64,000 nucleotides of DNA from Sinorhizobium numidicum (GTDB lineage: Bacteria; Pseudomonadota; Alphaproteobacteria; Rhizobiales; Rhizobiaceae): assembly GCF_029892045.1 (NCBI RefSeq), contig NZ_CP120368.1, positions 2,354,001-2,418,000 on the forward strand, in the 5' to 3' direction. A program made the translations under genes and the position numbers. Under the pieces are notes generated by a model that did not search any database, had not been told where the DNA came from, and saw only the letters and a list, made by a program, of their open reading frames with translations. Shown in pieces: positions 1 to 9,290 of this stretch. Position 1 is the stretch's first letter. Each line of letters begins with the position of its first letter.

Positions 1-33
1 CTATGAGGAACGATCACATTTATGATCTAGCCC

Positions 34-942
34 TCACCGGTAGCCCGTCGCGTCCGCTTGCCTGCCCGCATCCATCACCTCGTCCATGTAGCGCCAGCAG
101 TCCGGCCGGGAGCCGTCGAGGTCGGTAAAGCCGTAGACTTGGGCAAGCCCGCCGCTCGAAAGCGACTGGCCGTTCCAGCGGGCCTTTTCCGGATCGGCGG
201 CAAGTGCCGCCACGGCGCGGCCGATGAAGCGCGGGCTTTCGGAGATGACGAAATGCGGCTGATGCGCGGTGGCGTCGCGCCAGTTTTCCTCGGTCACGCC
301 AAAGGCTTCCAGCATCATTTCCGAGCGCAACCAGCCGGGCGTGAGCGACACGGCGGTGGCGCCGTGGGGTGCGAGGTCCTTCGCATGCGCCCAGCCCATG
401 CGGTTTGCCGAGACCTTGGCGAGATCGTAGAAGGGCGAAAGCCGGTAGTGTTCAGCATTGTATTCGGCCGTCCCGTCCGTCACCTCGATCATCAATCCGC
501 CTCGCCGCTCGATCAGCAGCGGCAGCGCGTGATGCGCGGTGATCAGATGCGTGTCGATCGCGAGCCTCAGGATCTTGAGGCCGTTTTCGAGATTGTGGTC
601 CCAGACCGGCTTGTTCCACTCGAAGAGCTTCTCTCCGCCCCAGATGTCGTTGACGAGAATATCGAGCCGGCCCTCCTCGCGGCGGATACGCTCGACGAGC
701 GCCCTCACCTCCTCCGGCTTCAGGTGATCCACCTGCACGGCGATCCCCTTACCGCCCGCCGCGGTCACCAGCTCCGCCGTCTCCTCGATCGTCTCCGGCC
801 GCTGATAGTCCGATTGCTGAGTGCGCGTGGTGCGGCCGGTGACATAGACCGTCGCGCCCGCCGCGCCGAGCTCCACCGCGATCCCGCGGCCAGCGCCGCG
901 CGTTGCCCCGGCGACCAGCGCCACTTTGCCTTCAAGCGACAT
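34..942 (-). CDS. SDR family NAD(P)-dependent oxidoreductase (DHRS1-like)
   Basis: A 302-residue classical short-chain dehydrogenase. The N-terminal Rossmann motif GATRGAGRGIA binds the nucleotide, and the catalytic Tyr-x-x-x-Lys is seen as YDLAK. The usual NNAG motif is replaced by NDIWGG, a variant of the kind seen in DHRS1-like members. The substrate cannot be predicted. It is transcribed away from a TetR-type regulator 83 bp upstream, so that regulator is the obvious candidate to control it. The start is the first Met of the conserved core, with GGAGAAGAACC in front as a ribosome binding site. Confidence 0.88.
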   Translation of the reverse strand: MSLEGKVALVAGATRGAGRGIAVELGAAGATVYVTGRTTRTQQSDYQRPETIEETAELVTAAGGKGIAVQVDHLKPEEVRALVERIRREEGRLDILVNDIWGGEKLFEWNKPVWDHNLENGLKILRLAIDTHLITAHHALPLLIERRGGLMIEVTDGTAEYNAEHYRLSPFYDLAKVSANRMGWAHAKDLAPHGATAVSLTPGWLRSEMMLEAFGVTEENWRDATAHQPHFVISESPRFIGRAVAALAADPEKARWNGQSLSSGGLAQVYGFTDLDGSRPDCWRYMDEVMDAGRQADATGYR

Positions 943-989
943 GGTTCTTCTCCCTGAAAAATACTCTGGCCTTATTTCCGTCCGCTATA

Positions 990-1011
990 TATAAACGCTT
1001 ATTCGGTTATA
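990..1011. promoter_or_regulatory. Possible TetR operator in the SDR/tetR intergenic region
   Basis: An AT-rich imperfect inverted repeat with TATAA and TTATA arms about 12 bases apart lies between the divergent SDR and TetR genes. Its position would let one dimeric regulator control both promoters. This is inference from position and symmetry only. Confidence 0.3.
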
Positions 1012-1025
1012 AATAAAGGTGGAAA

Positions 1026-1607
1026 ATGCCCCGGCCAAAAACTCTCGCCGATGAAGAGGTGCTCGACGCGGCGCTCGCGATCATGCGCAAGAGCGGTCCG
1101 GAAGGCTTGACCTTCGCGGCGCTCTCCGCCGGCTGCGGCCTTTCCGCCTCCACATTGGTGCAGCGCTTCGAGACCAAGGCCCGGCTGATCCAGGCAGCGC
1201 AGCTGCAGGCCTGGGACCGGCTCGACCGGCTGACGGCGGAGCTTGCCGCCACCGCGCCCAAGACGCCACAAGGCGCCATCGCCCTGCTCGTCGGCCTTTC
1301 CGGCGATTATGGCGGCATCGAATCCTATGCGGATGATCTCCTGATCCTGCGCGAAGATCTGCGCGATCCCGCCTTGCGTGCCCGCGGCGCCGCCTGGCGT
1401 GATGTGCTCTCGGCGGCGATCGAGCGGCGCTTTGCGCGAGTGCCGGGGGCTCCTTCCGGCATCGGCCTGCTGATGGCCGCGCAGTGGCAGGGCGCGCTGC
1501 TCTGGTGGAGCTTCGACCCGCGCGTGCCGGTCACGGAGTTCGTCAAGCAAAGCCTCGAACGCTTCGTCGCCGCCCTGGTGCCGGGAGCTGCTGCCGTTGC
1601 TGGCTGA
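1026..1607 (+). CDS. TetR/AcrR family transcriptional regulator
   Basis: A 193-residue regulator. The N-terminal helix-turn-helix covers roughly residues 8-55 (LADEEVLDAAL, then GLTFAALSAGCGLSASTLVQRF). The C-terminal ligand domain is helical and unassigned. Divergent from the SDR gene at 34-942, the usual arrangement for a local repressor and its target. AAAGGTGGAAA precedes the ATG as a Shine-Dalgarno sequence. The effector is unknown. Confidence 0.88.
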   Translation: MPRPKTLADEEVLDAALAIMRKSGPEGLTFAALSAGCGLSASTLVQRFETKARLIQAAQLQAWDRLDRLTAELAATAPKTPQGAIALLVGLSGDYGGIESYADDLLILREDLRDPALRARGAAWRDVLSAAIERRFARVPGAPSGIGLLMAAQWQGALLWWSFDPRVPVTEFVKQSLERFVAALVPGAAAVAG

Positions 1608-1767
1608 CGATGATGTTGGTGGAGCGAGATGCGGGCGGAAATGCTCGCCGTCGGTCCCCTTCGCAGCATTCTCGCCGAAAAGAATTCCCCTTCTTCCTCG
1701 CCGATCGCGCCCTATAGTCATAGCCTAACTGCAACGACTGCTTCGGGCCAGAAGCCGGGAATGCCAT

Positions 1768-2442
1768 ATGGCGCTTACGCTTTATCTCCATCCGCTTGCC
1801 TCCTTCTGCCACAAGGTGCTGATCGCGCTTTACGAGAACGGCACGCCTTTCGAGGCAAAGCTCGTGGATCTGGCGGACGCGGATGAACATGCCCGCTTCC
1901 TCGATGTCTGGCCGGTCGGCAAGATCCCGGTGCTGCGCGACAGCGACCGCGACAGGACGGTGCCGGAGACCTCAATCATCATCGAATATCTCGACCGATA
2001 CTATCCGGGCCCAACGCCGCTGATCCCACGCGATGAGATCTTGGCGCTCGAAGCGCGGCTCTGGGACCGGTTCTTCGACCTCTATGTCCAGGTGCCGATG
2101 CAGAAGATCGTCACCGATACGCTGCGTGCCTCCGGCGAGAACGACCGGCGCGGCGTCACCGATGCGCATGCGGCGCTCGCCACGGCCTACGATCTCGCCG
2201 AACGGCAGCTCAAGGACAAGCGCTTTGCGATCGGCGAGAGCTTGACCATCGCCGATTGTTCCACCGCCCCCGCCCTCTTCTATGCCGGCATCGTCCTGCC
2301 TTTCGATGGCACGCATCCGCACCTCGCCGCCTATTTCGAGCGGCTTCTCGAGCGCCCTTCCTTCCAGCGCACGCTCTCCGAGGCGCGGCCTTATTTCCCG
2401 CTGTTTCCCTATAAGGATGCGATTCCCGCGCGGTTTCTTTGA
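1768..2442 (+). CDS. Glutathione S-transferase family protein
   Basis: A 224-residue cytosolic GST. The N-terminal thioredoxin-like domain (about 1-80) begins LTLYLHPLASFCHKVL and includes the cis-proline loop (KIPVL) and the ETSIIIEYL stretch that binds the glutathione gamma-glutamyl group. The C-terminal helical domain carries the conserved N-capping segment SLTIADCS. Length is normal for the family. The role is probably conjugation or peroxide detoxification, but subclass and substrate cannot be set from sequence. It stands alone between the TetR gene and an aldo/keto reductase on the same strand. Confidence 0.88.
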   Translation: MALTLYLHPLASFCHKVLIALYENGTPFEAKLVDLADADEHARFLDVWPVGKIPVLRDSDRDRTVPETSIIIEYLDRYYPGPTPLIPRDEILALEARLWDRFFDLYVQVPMQKIVTDTLRASGENDRRGVTDAHAALATAYDLAERQLKDKRFAIGESLTIADCSTAPALFYAGIVLPFDGTHPHLAAYFERLLERPSFQRTLSEARPYFPLFPYKDAIPARFL

Positions 2443-2526
2443 GAGCCGGTCGCACCCGCTTGCCGCTTGCTTTCGTCCCTTCACCCGCTACCCTTTGTGC
2501 CGACCAATCAGGGAAGGATCGAGACA

Positions 2527-3576
2527 ATGGAATATCGCCTGCTCGGCCGCTCCGGCCTCAAAATCTCGACGCTCACCATGGGAACGATGACGATCGGCGG
2601 CGGCGGCAAGTTCGCAGAGGTCGGCAATGTCGGGCTTGAGGACGCCCGCCGTTATGTCGATCTCTGCCTCGATGCCGGCGTCAACCTGATCGACACCGCC
2701 AATATCTATTCGACCGGCGCCTCGGAGGAGATCATCGGCGAAGTCCTCGGCGGCAAGCGCAAGAACGGCGTCCTCGTCGCCACCAAGGCGCGCTTCTCCA
2801 TGGGCCCGGGCCCAAACGAAGGCGGACTTTCGCGCCATCACCTGATCAGCGAATGCGAGGCGAGTCTTCGCCGGCTGAAGACCGACGTGATCGATCTCTA
2901 CCAGGTGCATGAATGGGACGGCCAGACGCCGCTCGAGGAAACGATGGAAACGCTCGACACACTCGTGCGGCAAGGCAAGGTGCGTTATATCGGCTGCTCC
3001 AACTATTCGGGCTGGCACATCATGAAGGCGCTCGGTATCAGCGCGCTCGAACACCGCCAGCGCTTCGTCAGCCAGCAGATCCACTATACGCTGGAGGCCC
3101 GCGAGGCCGAATACGAGCTGATCCCGATCTCGATCGACCAGGGCCTCGGCATTCTCGTCTGGAGCCCGCTCGCCGGCGGTCTGCTCTCCGGCAAGCACCG
3201 GAAAAATCAGACGCCGGAAGGCAGCCGCCAGCTCGCCGGCTGGAACGAGCCGCCGATCCGCGACGAGGAGCGGCTGTGGAAGATCGTCGACATGCTGGTG
3301 GCAATCGCGAGCGAGCGCAACGTTTCCGCCGCGCAGGTGGCGATCGCCTGGCTGATCGGCCGCAAGGCGGTCACCTCCGTCATCATCGGCGGGCGCACGG
3401 AGGCGCAGTTCCGCGACAACCTCGCCGCAGCACACCTCAAGCTTACCGACGAGGAACGGGAACTGCTCGACGCCGTGAGCTTGCCGCCGGTCATCTACCC
3501 CTATTGGCACCAGCTCTGGACCGCCAAGGACCGGCTCGGCGAAGCCGACCTCTCGCTGCTCGGACCGCATGTTTGA
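2527..3576 (+). CDS. Aldo/keto reductase
   Basis: A 349-residue NADPH-dependent AKR with a TIM-barrel fold. The catalytic tetrad is visible: Asp and Tyr in LIDTANIYS, Lys in VATKARF, and His in YQVHEWD. The C-terminal cofactor-binding part has VIIGGRTEAQ. The ATG at 2527 is preferred over an in-frame upstream start at 2467, because the family begins MEYRLLG and GGGAAGG lies 10 bases before it. Probably reduces aldehydes or ketones; the substrate is unknown. Confidence 0.9.
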   Translation: MEYRLLGRSGLKISTLTMGTMTIGGGGKFAEVGNVGLEDARRYVDLCLDAGVNLIDTANIYSTGASEEIIGEVLGGKRKNGVLVATKARFSMGPGPNEGGLSRHHLISECEASLRRLKTDVIDLYQVHEWDGQTPLEETMETLDTLVRQGKVRYIGCSNYSGWHIMKALGISALEHRQRFVSQQIHYTLEAREAEYELIPISIDQGLGILVWSPLAGGLLSGKHRKNQTPEGSRQLAGWNEPPIRDEERLWKIVDMLVAIASERNVSAAQVAIAWLIGRKAVTSVIIGGRTEAQFRDNLAAAHLKLTDEERELLDAVSLPPVIYPYWHQLWTAKDRLGEADLSLLGPHV

Positions 3577-3644
3577 GCTGAGTGGCCGTTTATTCACCCG
3601 GTGGACTGCCGTCAGTTCGAGTGAGTCGTTCCTGGCTGACGCTG

Positions 3645-3936
3645 CTGCCCTGCCGGGCATCTCCCTACAAGGGGAGATTGGGCCAGAAGCACCGATCTGG
3701 CGCGGGATGAGGAAAAGTGTGCGCGGTTTTCCGCCCGCATCCCGCGCTAACTTATTAGAATCGATCACGTTCATGATTTTAGGTCGATCCGACCTAAAAT
3801 CATCGTGATATGGCTGTTCCGAAGATCATACGCCGAAACCACCACACCCATCGATCGGAGCGAACATAGCCGATTGAGCGAGACGTCGCCGCTCGCCAAT
3901 CTCCCCCTTTGTGGGGGAGATGCCCGGCAGGGCAGA
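3645..3936. repeat. Inverted pair of CTGCCCTGCCGGGCATCTCC repeats
   Basis: The left arm (3645-3681) reads CTGCCCTGCCGGGCATCTCC. The right arm (3897-3936) is its near reverse complement, GGAGATGCCCGGCAGGGCAG. The copies lie about 215 bp apart and flank other palindromes. Confidence 0.75.
3702..3803 (+). repeat. GCGGGATGAGGAAAAGTG palindromic repeat (family 2, copy a)
   Basis: A hairpin at 3702-3745 pairs GCGGGATG with CATCCCGC. It is followed by TTAGAATCGATCACGTTCATG and a second perfect hairpin at 3773-3803 (GATTTTAGGTCG with CGACCTAAAATC). Near-identical copies occur at 22627 and inside the TfuA gene at 44366. Confidence 0.8.
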
Positions 3937-3974
3937 GGGGGGTTTTAGCGAGAACCGGCTTTTGGCGAGGTGCT

Positions 3975-5966
3975 TTACTGCCGTACCGCGCCGACTACCG
4001 TCTCGCCGAAGATCGCGCGTTGAAGGGGTGCCGCGAGCGTTTCCGCATAGGGCGTGGCGATATGGTGGCGATCGCGGAAGGTCAGTTTTCCGTCGATCAC
4101 CGCAGGGCAAGTCGTCTTGTTGCAGAAGAGATCGAGGGCATCGACGTAGGAGGCATTCGCCACCTCGGAAACGACCTTTCTCTCCGCCGCCGGGATCGTC
4201 TCCTCCACCGCTTCGCCGCGCGGCGTGTCGCAAACGCTGGTGCTTCTCTCCTGCCACAGGGCGCGCGCCACACATTTGTCGAGGTAGGATTTGTGTAACG
4301 GCACATCGCGAAGCAGAACGACATCGCTGCCGGCGCTTTCCAGTGTCTCGATCGACCGCTTGATACCCGCCGCCCAGTCCCGCACATCGATCTGGTGGCT
4401 GGATATGTAGTTGATGTCATTTCTGACATAGCTGGACGAATATTGTGAAAGGATCACGACATCCGGCTTCAGCGATGCGATCTCGCGGAACACCAGGCTC
4501 CTCCACTGGTCGCACTCGGCATAGTTTCTCATCAGCACCGAGTTCCAGGTCGAGACGCTTGCCGCCGAGCATGACGACTTGAGATAGGTAACGAGCCGCC
4601 ATCCGTTGTTTTCGACGATTTTCTTGAGCGGCGTCGACCAGTGATCGGCATGGGAATCGCCGAAGAGGACGATGGTCTTTTTCGGATTGGCGGCGCCGAA
4701 TTCACAGGCTTTCGGCTGGACCTCCTCCTTTTCGAGCACGCAGGTCGAATCGAACTCCCGCGCCGCCGATTTACGTTCAGCGCTTTGGAGGATGACGCGT
4801 TGTGACGAATCGAGGCTGTAAGTCGCCAAGGCGGCGCTGCCGGAGGCGAGCGTCGCGCCTGTCGCCGTGAGCAGCGCTGCCAGCCCCAGCGACCGGCTTG
4901 TCTTCGCCGCCAGCCAGCCGTTGTGGCGTATCGGGTTCTCAATGAAGTGATAGCTGAAGAGCGACAGGGCGAGTGTGACTGCGAGACAAAGAAGCCGATC
5001 CGTGATGGTCAGCTCCGGGTTTAGGATCCCGGCATAAACGATGACCGGCCAGTGCCAGAGATAGAGGGAATAGGAGAGCTTCCCGATCTGTTGCAACGGC
5101 TGCAAGGCGAGCACGGACCTCGGCCCGGCGCGGCCCTCATGCGCACCGCTGAGAAGCACCATCACCGTTCCTAGAACCGGCACCAACGCAATGGTCCCGG
5201 GGAACGGTATTTCTTCCGTCACGGTCAGGTAACCGGCTGCAATCGCGCCGAGCCCCAGCCAGCCCATGGCGGGCGAAAAGCGAAAGCGCCTTGCCCATTC
5301 CTGTGGAAAGGCCATCGAGGCGAGGCCTCCGAAGGCGAATTCCCATGCTCTGAATGGCGAGAAATAGAAGGCCCAGGGCTGGGATATGGCAGTCATTCGC
5401 CAAGAAGCAGCGAAGGAAATCGCGGCAACAACGGCGAGAAGAACGAAAAAACCGCGCTTGCCCGGACGAAACCGCGCAAAGAGCAGAAGAAGTGCTGGCC
5501 AGACCAGATAGAATTGCTCCTCGACCGATAGAGACCAGAAATGGATGAAAGGGTTGTTCGACGCGTCCGAGGCAAAATAGTCGACGGCCCAGCGGATGAG
5601 CCACAGATTGATGATGTAAGCGGAGGCGAAAAGCGATCCCTTGGAATAAAACTGCTGTTCGGACGGCGAAAGAATGAAGTAGCCAAAAAGCAGCGTCGTC
5701 AGGATGACGAAGAGCGAGGCCGGAAGCAGGCGGCGAGCGCGCCGGGCGTAAAAGCGCCAGAGATTGACGGTGCCGCTCTTCGCAATTTCCTGCTGCAGGT
5801 GGCGGGTAATCAGATAGCCCGATATGACGAAGAATATATCGACGCCGACGAAGCCGCCGGGCAATCCGGTCATTCCGAAGTGGAAGGCGACGACACCGGA
5901 AACTGCCAGGGCGCGCAGCCCTTCGATGTCCGGACGGAAGGTTCCTGGGGCTGCTTGTATACTCAT
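3975..5966 (-). CDS. Membrane acyltransferase (OafA/YrhL type) with C-terminal SGNH domain
   Basis: A 663-residue O-acyltransferase. Residues about 1-370 form the acyltransferase-3 membrane domain (start RPDIEGLRALAV, then GVDIFFVISGYLI), with about ten hydrophobic segments. After a linker, the C-terminal extracytoplasmic SGNH domain shows the catalytic Ser in FGDSHADHW and the Asp/His pair in DRHHIATPYAE. Proteins of this layout O-acetylate lipopolysaccharide or exopolysaccharide sugars. No polysaccharide genes adjoin it, so the acceptor is unknown. The TGA stop is followed by the repeat-filled region at 3577-3974. Confidence 0.92.
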   Translation of the reverse strand: MSIQAAPGTFRPDIEGLRALAVSGVVAFHFGMTGLPGGFVGVDIFFVISGYLITRHLQQEIAKSGTVNLWRFYARRARRLLPASLFVILTTLLFGYFILSPSEQQFYSKGSLFASAYIINLWLIRWAVDYFASDASNNPFIHFWSLSVEEQFYLVWPALLLLFARFRPGKRGFFVLLAVVAAISFAASWRMTAISQPWAFYFSPFRAWEFAFGGLASMAFPQEWARRFRFSPAMGWLGLGAIAAGYLTVTEEIPFPGTIALVPVLGTVMVLLSGAHEGRAGPRSVLALQPLQQIGKLSYSLYLWHWPVIVYAGILNPELTITDRLLCLAVTLALSLFSYHFIENPIRHNGWLAAKTSRSLGLAALLTATGATLASGSAALATYSLDSSQRVILQSAERKSAAREFDSTCVLEKEEVQPKACEFGAANPKKTIVLFGDSHADHWSTPLKKIVENNGWRLVTYLKSSCSAASVSTWNSVLMRNYAECDQWRSLVFREIASLKPDVVILSQYSSSYVRNDINYISSHQIDVRDWAAGIKRSIETLESAGSDVVLLRDVPLHKSYLDKCVARALWQERSTSVCDTPRGEAVEETIPAAERKVVSEVANASYVDALDLFCNKTTCPAVIDGKLTFRDRHHIATPYAETLAAPLQRAIFGETVVGAVRQ

Positions 5967-6315
5967 ACCGCTGATTGCATGTCTCTCAGGCGCCCCAGTT
6001 ATTCATCGCACGAACAATCTCGAAGGCAAAGCTTTTTTTAACGTGATGCAGCATTCTTTGCTGCAACGCAGCACATTTTGGAAAGGTGATCCTGGCCGAG
6101 AATATGGCGGTAATAAGGGTCTTTTCTCGATTTCTTCCCCATCAGTGCAGGCTCTGTCGCCCGTTTCCGGCCGCTAACCTCTTTCGCGCAGATCGACAAT
6201 GGCCGTCGAGCACCGCCGGCGCTGGCCGACGGAAGTACAATCCAGAATTGAACATAAACAATACCGCCCCTCCGGAAATTAAGGGGCTGGCGCGCGCGGC
6301 GTGGGCATTGCCAAA
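5967..6315. other. Intergenic region, no gene seen
   Basis: About 350 bp of lower GC than its surroundings, upstream of the acyltransferase and downstream of the aminotransferase. No convincing ORF or RNA gene is seen. It probably holds the acyltransferase promoter. Confidence 0.5.
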
Positions 6316-6319
6316 AAAG

Positions 6320-6356
6320 AAAAAAGGCGCGTCCATGGGCATGGCGCGCCTTTTTT
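6320..6356. terminator. Rho-independent terminator, symmetrical
   Basis: A GC-rich hairpin with GGCGCG and CGCGCC arms and an inner CCATG/CATGG stem. It is flanked by an A-run on the left and TTTTTT on the right, so it can work in both directions. It lies just past the 3' end of the aminotransferase gene, which is read on the minus strand. Confidence 0.85.
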
Positions 6357-6377
6357 ATCGCGATTGACAGCGACGGC

Positions 6378-7604
6378 TTACGCCGCCAGTGCCGCCTGGT
6401 CGCGGATCAGGTCCCCGAGCCGGCGGATGCCCTCGTCGATCATTTCGTCGTTGGCGCAGGAGAAACTCAAACGCAGCGTGTTTTCGCCGGAACCGTCCGC
6501 GAAGAAGGCGCGGCCCGGCACAAAGGCGACCTTGGCGGTCTGGATCGACTTCGCCAGCAATTCGGCGCCGTCCGTGCCCTTCGGCAGCGTCACCCAGACG
6601 AACATCCCGCCTTCCGGCTTGGTCCAGCTCACACCTGCCGGCATGTATTTTTCGAGCGCCGCCAGCATGGCGCTGCGGCGGTGCTTGTAGACCCTCTGGA
6701 TCTTCGCCACCTGCTGGTCGAAACCGCGCTTGGCGACGGTGCAGATTGCCATCTGGTTGATCGTCGAGGAATGCAGATCCGCCGCCTGCTTCATCAGCAC
6801 CAGTTTGCGGATTACCGGTGCGGCGGCGCAGACCCAGCCGACGCGAAGGCCCGGCGCCAGCGTCTTGGAGAAGCTGCCGCAATAGATCGTGCGCGTATTT
6901 TCGATGTCGCCCTTGCGGGCAATCTCCAGCGCCAGGATCGGCGGGATCGCCTCCCCGTCATAACGCAGCGACTGGTATGCCGCGTCCTCGATGACGGCGA
7001 TGTCGAGCTCTTCGGCAAGCGCAAGCACGCGCTCGCGGCCGGCGCGGTCCACCGTCTCGCCCGTGGGGTTGGCGAAATCGGCCGAAAGATAGGCGAACTT
7101 GACCCGGCCGCCTGCCTCGGCCGCCGTCTGGACGTAGGCTTCCGGCGTGCGGTTGCCGGAGGGGTTCAACTGATCGTAGGTCGGCTCATAGGCGTTGAAG
7201 GCCTGCAGTGCACCGAGGTAGGTCGGCCAGGTGACGAGCGCCGTATCATTCGGCGACAGGAACAGCTTGCCGAGATAGTCGAGCCCCTGCTGCGAACCGG
7301 AGGTGATGAAGATATTGTCGATTGTCGCCGGAATGCCGAGATCTGCCATCTGTTTGGCGAGCCATTCGCGAAGCGGGCGATAGCCTTCGCTGACTGAATA
7401 TTGCAGCGCGGCGCTGACGGATGGTCCGCCGAAGATTTCGGCATAGGCCTCTTTGAACTCGACATCCGGGAAAAGCGCGGGATCGGGAATGCCGCCGGCA
7501 AAGGAGATGATGTCCGGACGGTCGAGCAGTTTCAGAAGTTCACGGATTTCCGAGGCCTTCATCCGGCTCGAACGCGTCGCAAAAATGCTTTCCCAATCCA
7601 GCAT
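6378..7604 (-). CDS. PLP-dependent aminotransferase, class I/II (2-aminoadipate transaminase-like)
   Basis: A 408-residue fold-type I aminotransferase. The start MLDWESIFATRSSRMKASEIRE and the ISFAGGIPDP motif are typical of the LysN / 2-aminoadipate and broad-specificity aromatic/branched aminotransferase group. The PLP-binding Lys is in GSFSKTLAPGLRVGW, and the conserved Asn is in ANPTGE. There is no winged-helix domain, so it is an enzyme and not a MocR regulator. It is monocistronic and followed by a strong terminator at 6320-6356. The exact amino-group donor is uncertain. Confidence 0.88.
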   Translation of the reverse strand: MLDWESIFATRSSRMKASEIRELLKLLDRPDIISFAGGIPDPALFPDVEFKEAYAEIFGGPSVSAALQYSVSEGYRPLREWLAKQMADLGIPATIDNIFITSGSQQGLDYLGKLFLSPNDTALVTWPTYLGALQAFNAYEPTYDQLNPSGNRTPEAYVQTAAEAGGRVKFAYLSADFANPTGETVDRAGRERVLALAEELDIAVIEDAAYQSLRYDGEAIPPILALEIARKGDIENTRTIYCGSFSKTLAPGLRVGWVCAAAPVIRKLVLMKQAADLHSSTINQMAICTVAKRGFDQQVAKIQRVYKHRRSAMLAALEKYMPAGVSWTKPEGGMFVWVTLPKGTDGAELLAKSIQTAKVAFVPGRAFFADGSGENTLRLSFSCANDEMIDEGIRRLGDLIRDQAALAA

Positions 7605-7816
7605 GGCGGTTTCCTCGAGATTATTGGCGCGGGATCAGTGAAAGCCGTTTCCGCTCTATCCCGCCTTTCATTTTCAATTTTGAGGGACAGGATCACGCCG
7701 GCGAATTTATGTCAATATTATTGACCTATACCGCGCCGTTTTTGCCGCGTCGATAGCGGTATGGCGACAGGAACAGGCCCTCGCCCGCTCCTGGCTCCGA
7801 ATGCGGGAAGCTGCGA

Positions 7817-8458
7817 TCAGTTGCTGACAAATGCTGCGGCAACCGGCGCAACATGCGGCCAAACCTCGACGGCGCCGCGATAGATCATGTCGAGCGAGAC
7901 GTAGAGGATGATCGCCAGACCGACATAGGCGATCCAATGGTAGCGACCGAGCAGCCGGGCAATGAAGCTCGCTGCGACGCCCATCATCGCGATCGAAAGA
8001 ACGAGGCCGAAGACAAGAATCGACGGATGCTCGCGGGCGGCACCGGCAACCGCAAGCACGTTGTCGAGCGACATCGAGACGTCGGCGACGACGATCTGAG
8101 TTGCCGCCTGGGAAAACGTCTTTCTCGGGGCATTCGCTGCCTCGGCGCCTGCGATGGCGAGTTCATCGTGCCCGCCGGCGCGTAGCTCGCGCCACATCTT
8201 CCAGCAGACCCAGAGCAGGAGGAGCCCGCCGGCAAGCAAAAGCCCGATAATCGCGAGAAGCTGGACCGTAAAGATCGCAAGCACGATGCGAAGGACGGTG
8301 GCGGCAAGAATGCCGACCAGGATCGCCTTCTTTCTCTGCTCGATGGGCAGGCCGGCTGCGGCAAGACCGATAACGATGGCGTTGTCGCCGGCAAGCACGA
8401 GGTCGATGACAATGACCTGCATAAGCGCCAGCAACCCGGCGTAGCTAAAGATGTCCAT
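7817..8458 (-). CDS. TerC family integral membrane protein
   Basis: A 213-residue multi-pass membrane protein with about seven hydrophobic segments. The two family signature motifs with paired Asp/Asn are present: DLVLAGDNAIVI in the first helix and DVSMSLDNVLAVAG in the second half. TerC/YjbE-type proteins are linked to tellurite resistance and Mn export during membrane protein metallation. The metal here is inferred, not shown. No tellurite-resistance genes are next to it. Confidence 0.88.
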   Translation of the reverse strand: MDIFSYAGLLALMQVIVIDLVLAGDNAIVIGLAAAGLPIEQRKKAILVGILAATVLRIVLAIFTVQLLAIIGLLLAGGLLLLWVCWKMWRELRAGGHDELAIAGAEAANAPRKTFSQAATQIVVADVSMSLDNVLAVAGAAREHPSILVFGLVLSIAMMGVAASFIARLLGRYHWIAYVGLAIILYVSLDMIYRGAVEVWPHVAPVAAAFVSN

Positions 8459-8594
8459 ATGCGATAGTCCCCTTGAATGCCCGGGCGCGGGCGACGGTTA
8501 ACGCATAGTCATCCCCGGCCGTCGGATCAAGATCGCATGTGAGATCGTCAACGGTTCAGTCTCTTGCACATGCTGCAGGGCTCTCATCCAGGCG

Positions 8595-9290
8595 CTAATC
8601 CCCCGCCCCGTCTTCCGCGGTCAGCACGTGCGCTTCCCACTCGTCCCTCGGAATTTCAGTCCCAACCGAAAATTCAAACATGGCGACGCTCTTAATATCA
8701 GGTGCAACCTCGCATCTATATCTGATGTTGTACCAGTTTCCTTTGCTGCGAAGCGCGCCGCCAACGGCTTCGAGCACACGCCCGGCCAGGATCGTATCCG
8801 CCATGGCGTAGGCCACCAGAAAATCGGGCTCGAACTCGGCCTTCCAGTGATGAACCTGTTCCATTGCCTCGACATTGCAGAGCTGCACAATGCGCTCGCC
8901 GGTCGCCAGTTGCCACAATCCCTCGCGCGCTTTCTTGCTCCGGGGATCGGCCAATACCTTTGCGGAAAAGAACTGCGTCGCCCGGACCATCGCCGCCGGT
9001 TGGCGCGTCGTTTCGCTTCCTGACGATTGTGGCTGCGGCTCAGGTTCCTTCTTGATCGGTTCGGCTGGCTGAGAGGTGGCAGGCGGCTCGCTCGGCCTTT
9101 CGGCGATTGGAGGTGTCGCCGGCGTCTCGATTTGCTGAGGAGCAAGAAGCTCGACGGAAATCGCCTCTTCCTGCGGAGGGGGCAAACGACGCACGATCGG
9201 AAGGAGCGCCAACGACATGCCGGCGATCACATGCAGAGCGAGCGCTATTGCATGGTTCCTTAAATCGGAACGATTTAAGGATAAAACCAT
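8595..9290 (-). CDS. DUF930 domain-containing, membrane-anchored protein; start lies in a repeat
   Basis: A 231-residue protein if started at 9290. It has an N-terminal membrane segment (IALALHVIAGMSLALLPIV) and a Pro/Glu-rich linker (about residues 35-100). The C-terminal DUF930 domain (PRSKKAREGLWQLATGERI, then WYNIRYRCEVAPD) is a Rhizobiales family of unknown function. The layout resembles TonB/TolA, one anchor plus a periplasmic stalk. The first ATG of the coding frame, and about the first 14 residues, lie inside the RIME1-like repeat at 9249-9350. The next in-frame Met is at 9218, within the membrane segment. A start at 9290 therefore implies that the repeat supplied the initiation site. 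Confidence 0.78.
   Translation of the reverse strand: MVLSLNRSDLRNHAIALALHVIAGMSLALLPIVRRLPPPQEEAISVELLAPQQIETPATPPIAERPSEPPATSQPAEPIKKEPEPQPQSSGSETTRQPAAMVRATQFFSAKVLADPRSKKAREGLWQLATGERIVQLCNVEAMEQVHHWKAEFEPDFLVAYAMADTILAGRVLEAVGGALRSKGNWYNIRYRCEVAPDIKSVAMFEFSVGTEIPRDEWEAHVLTAEDGAGD

Larger units (their letters stand above)
3577..3974. other. Intergenic region, about 400 bp, made of palindromic repeats
   Basis: No gene is seen. The stretch contains an inverted pair of CTGCCCTGCCGGGCATCTCC-type repeats (3645-3681 and 3897-3936, opposite orientations). Between them sit a GCGGGATGAGGAAAAGTG palindrome and a second hairpin. It separates two convergent genes and probably has strong secondary structure at the RNA level. 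Confidence 0.7.
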
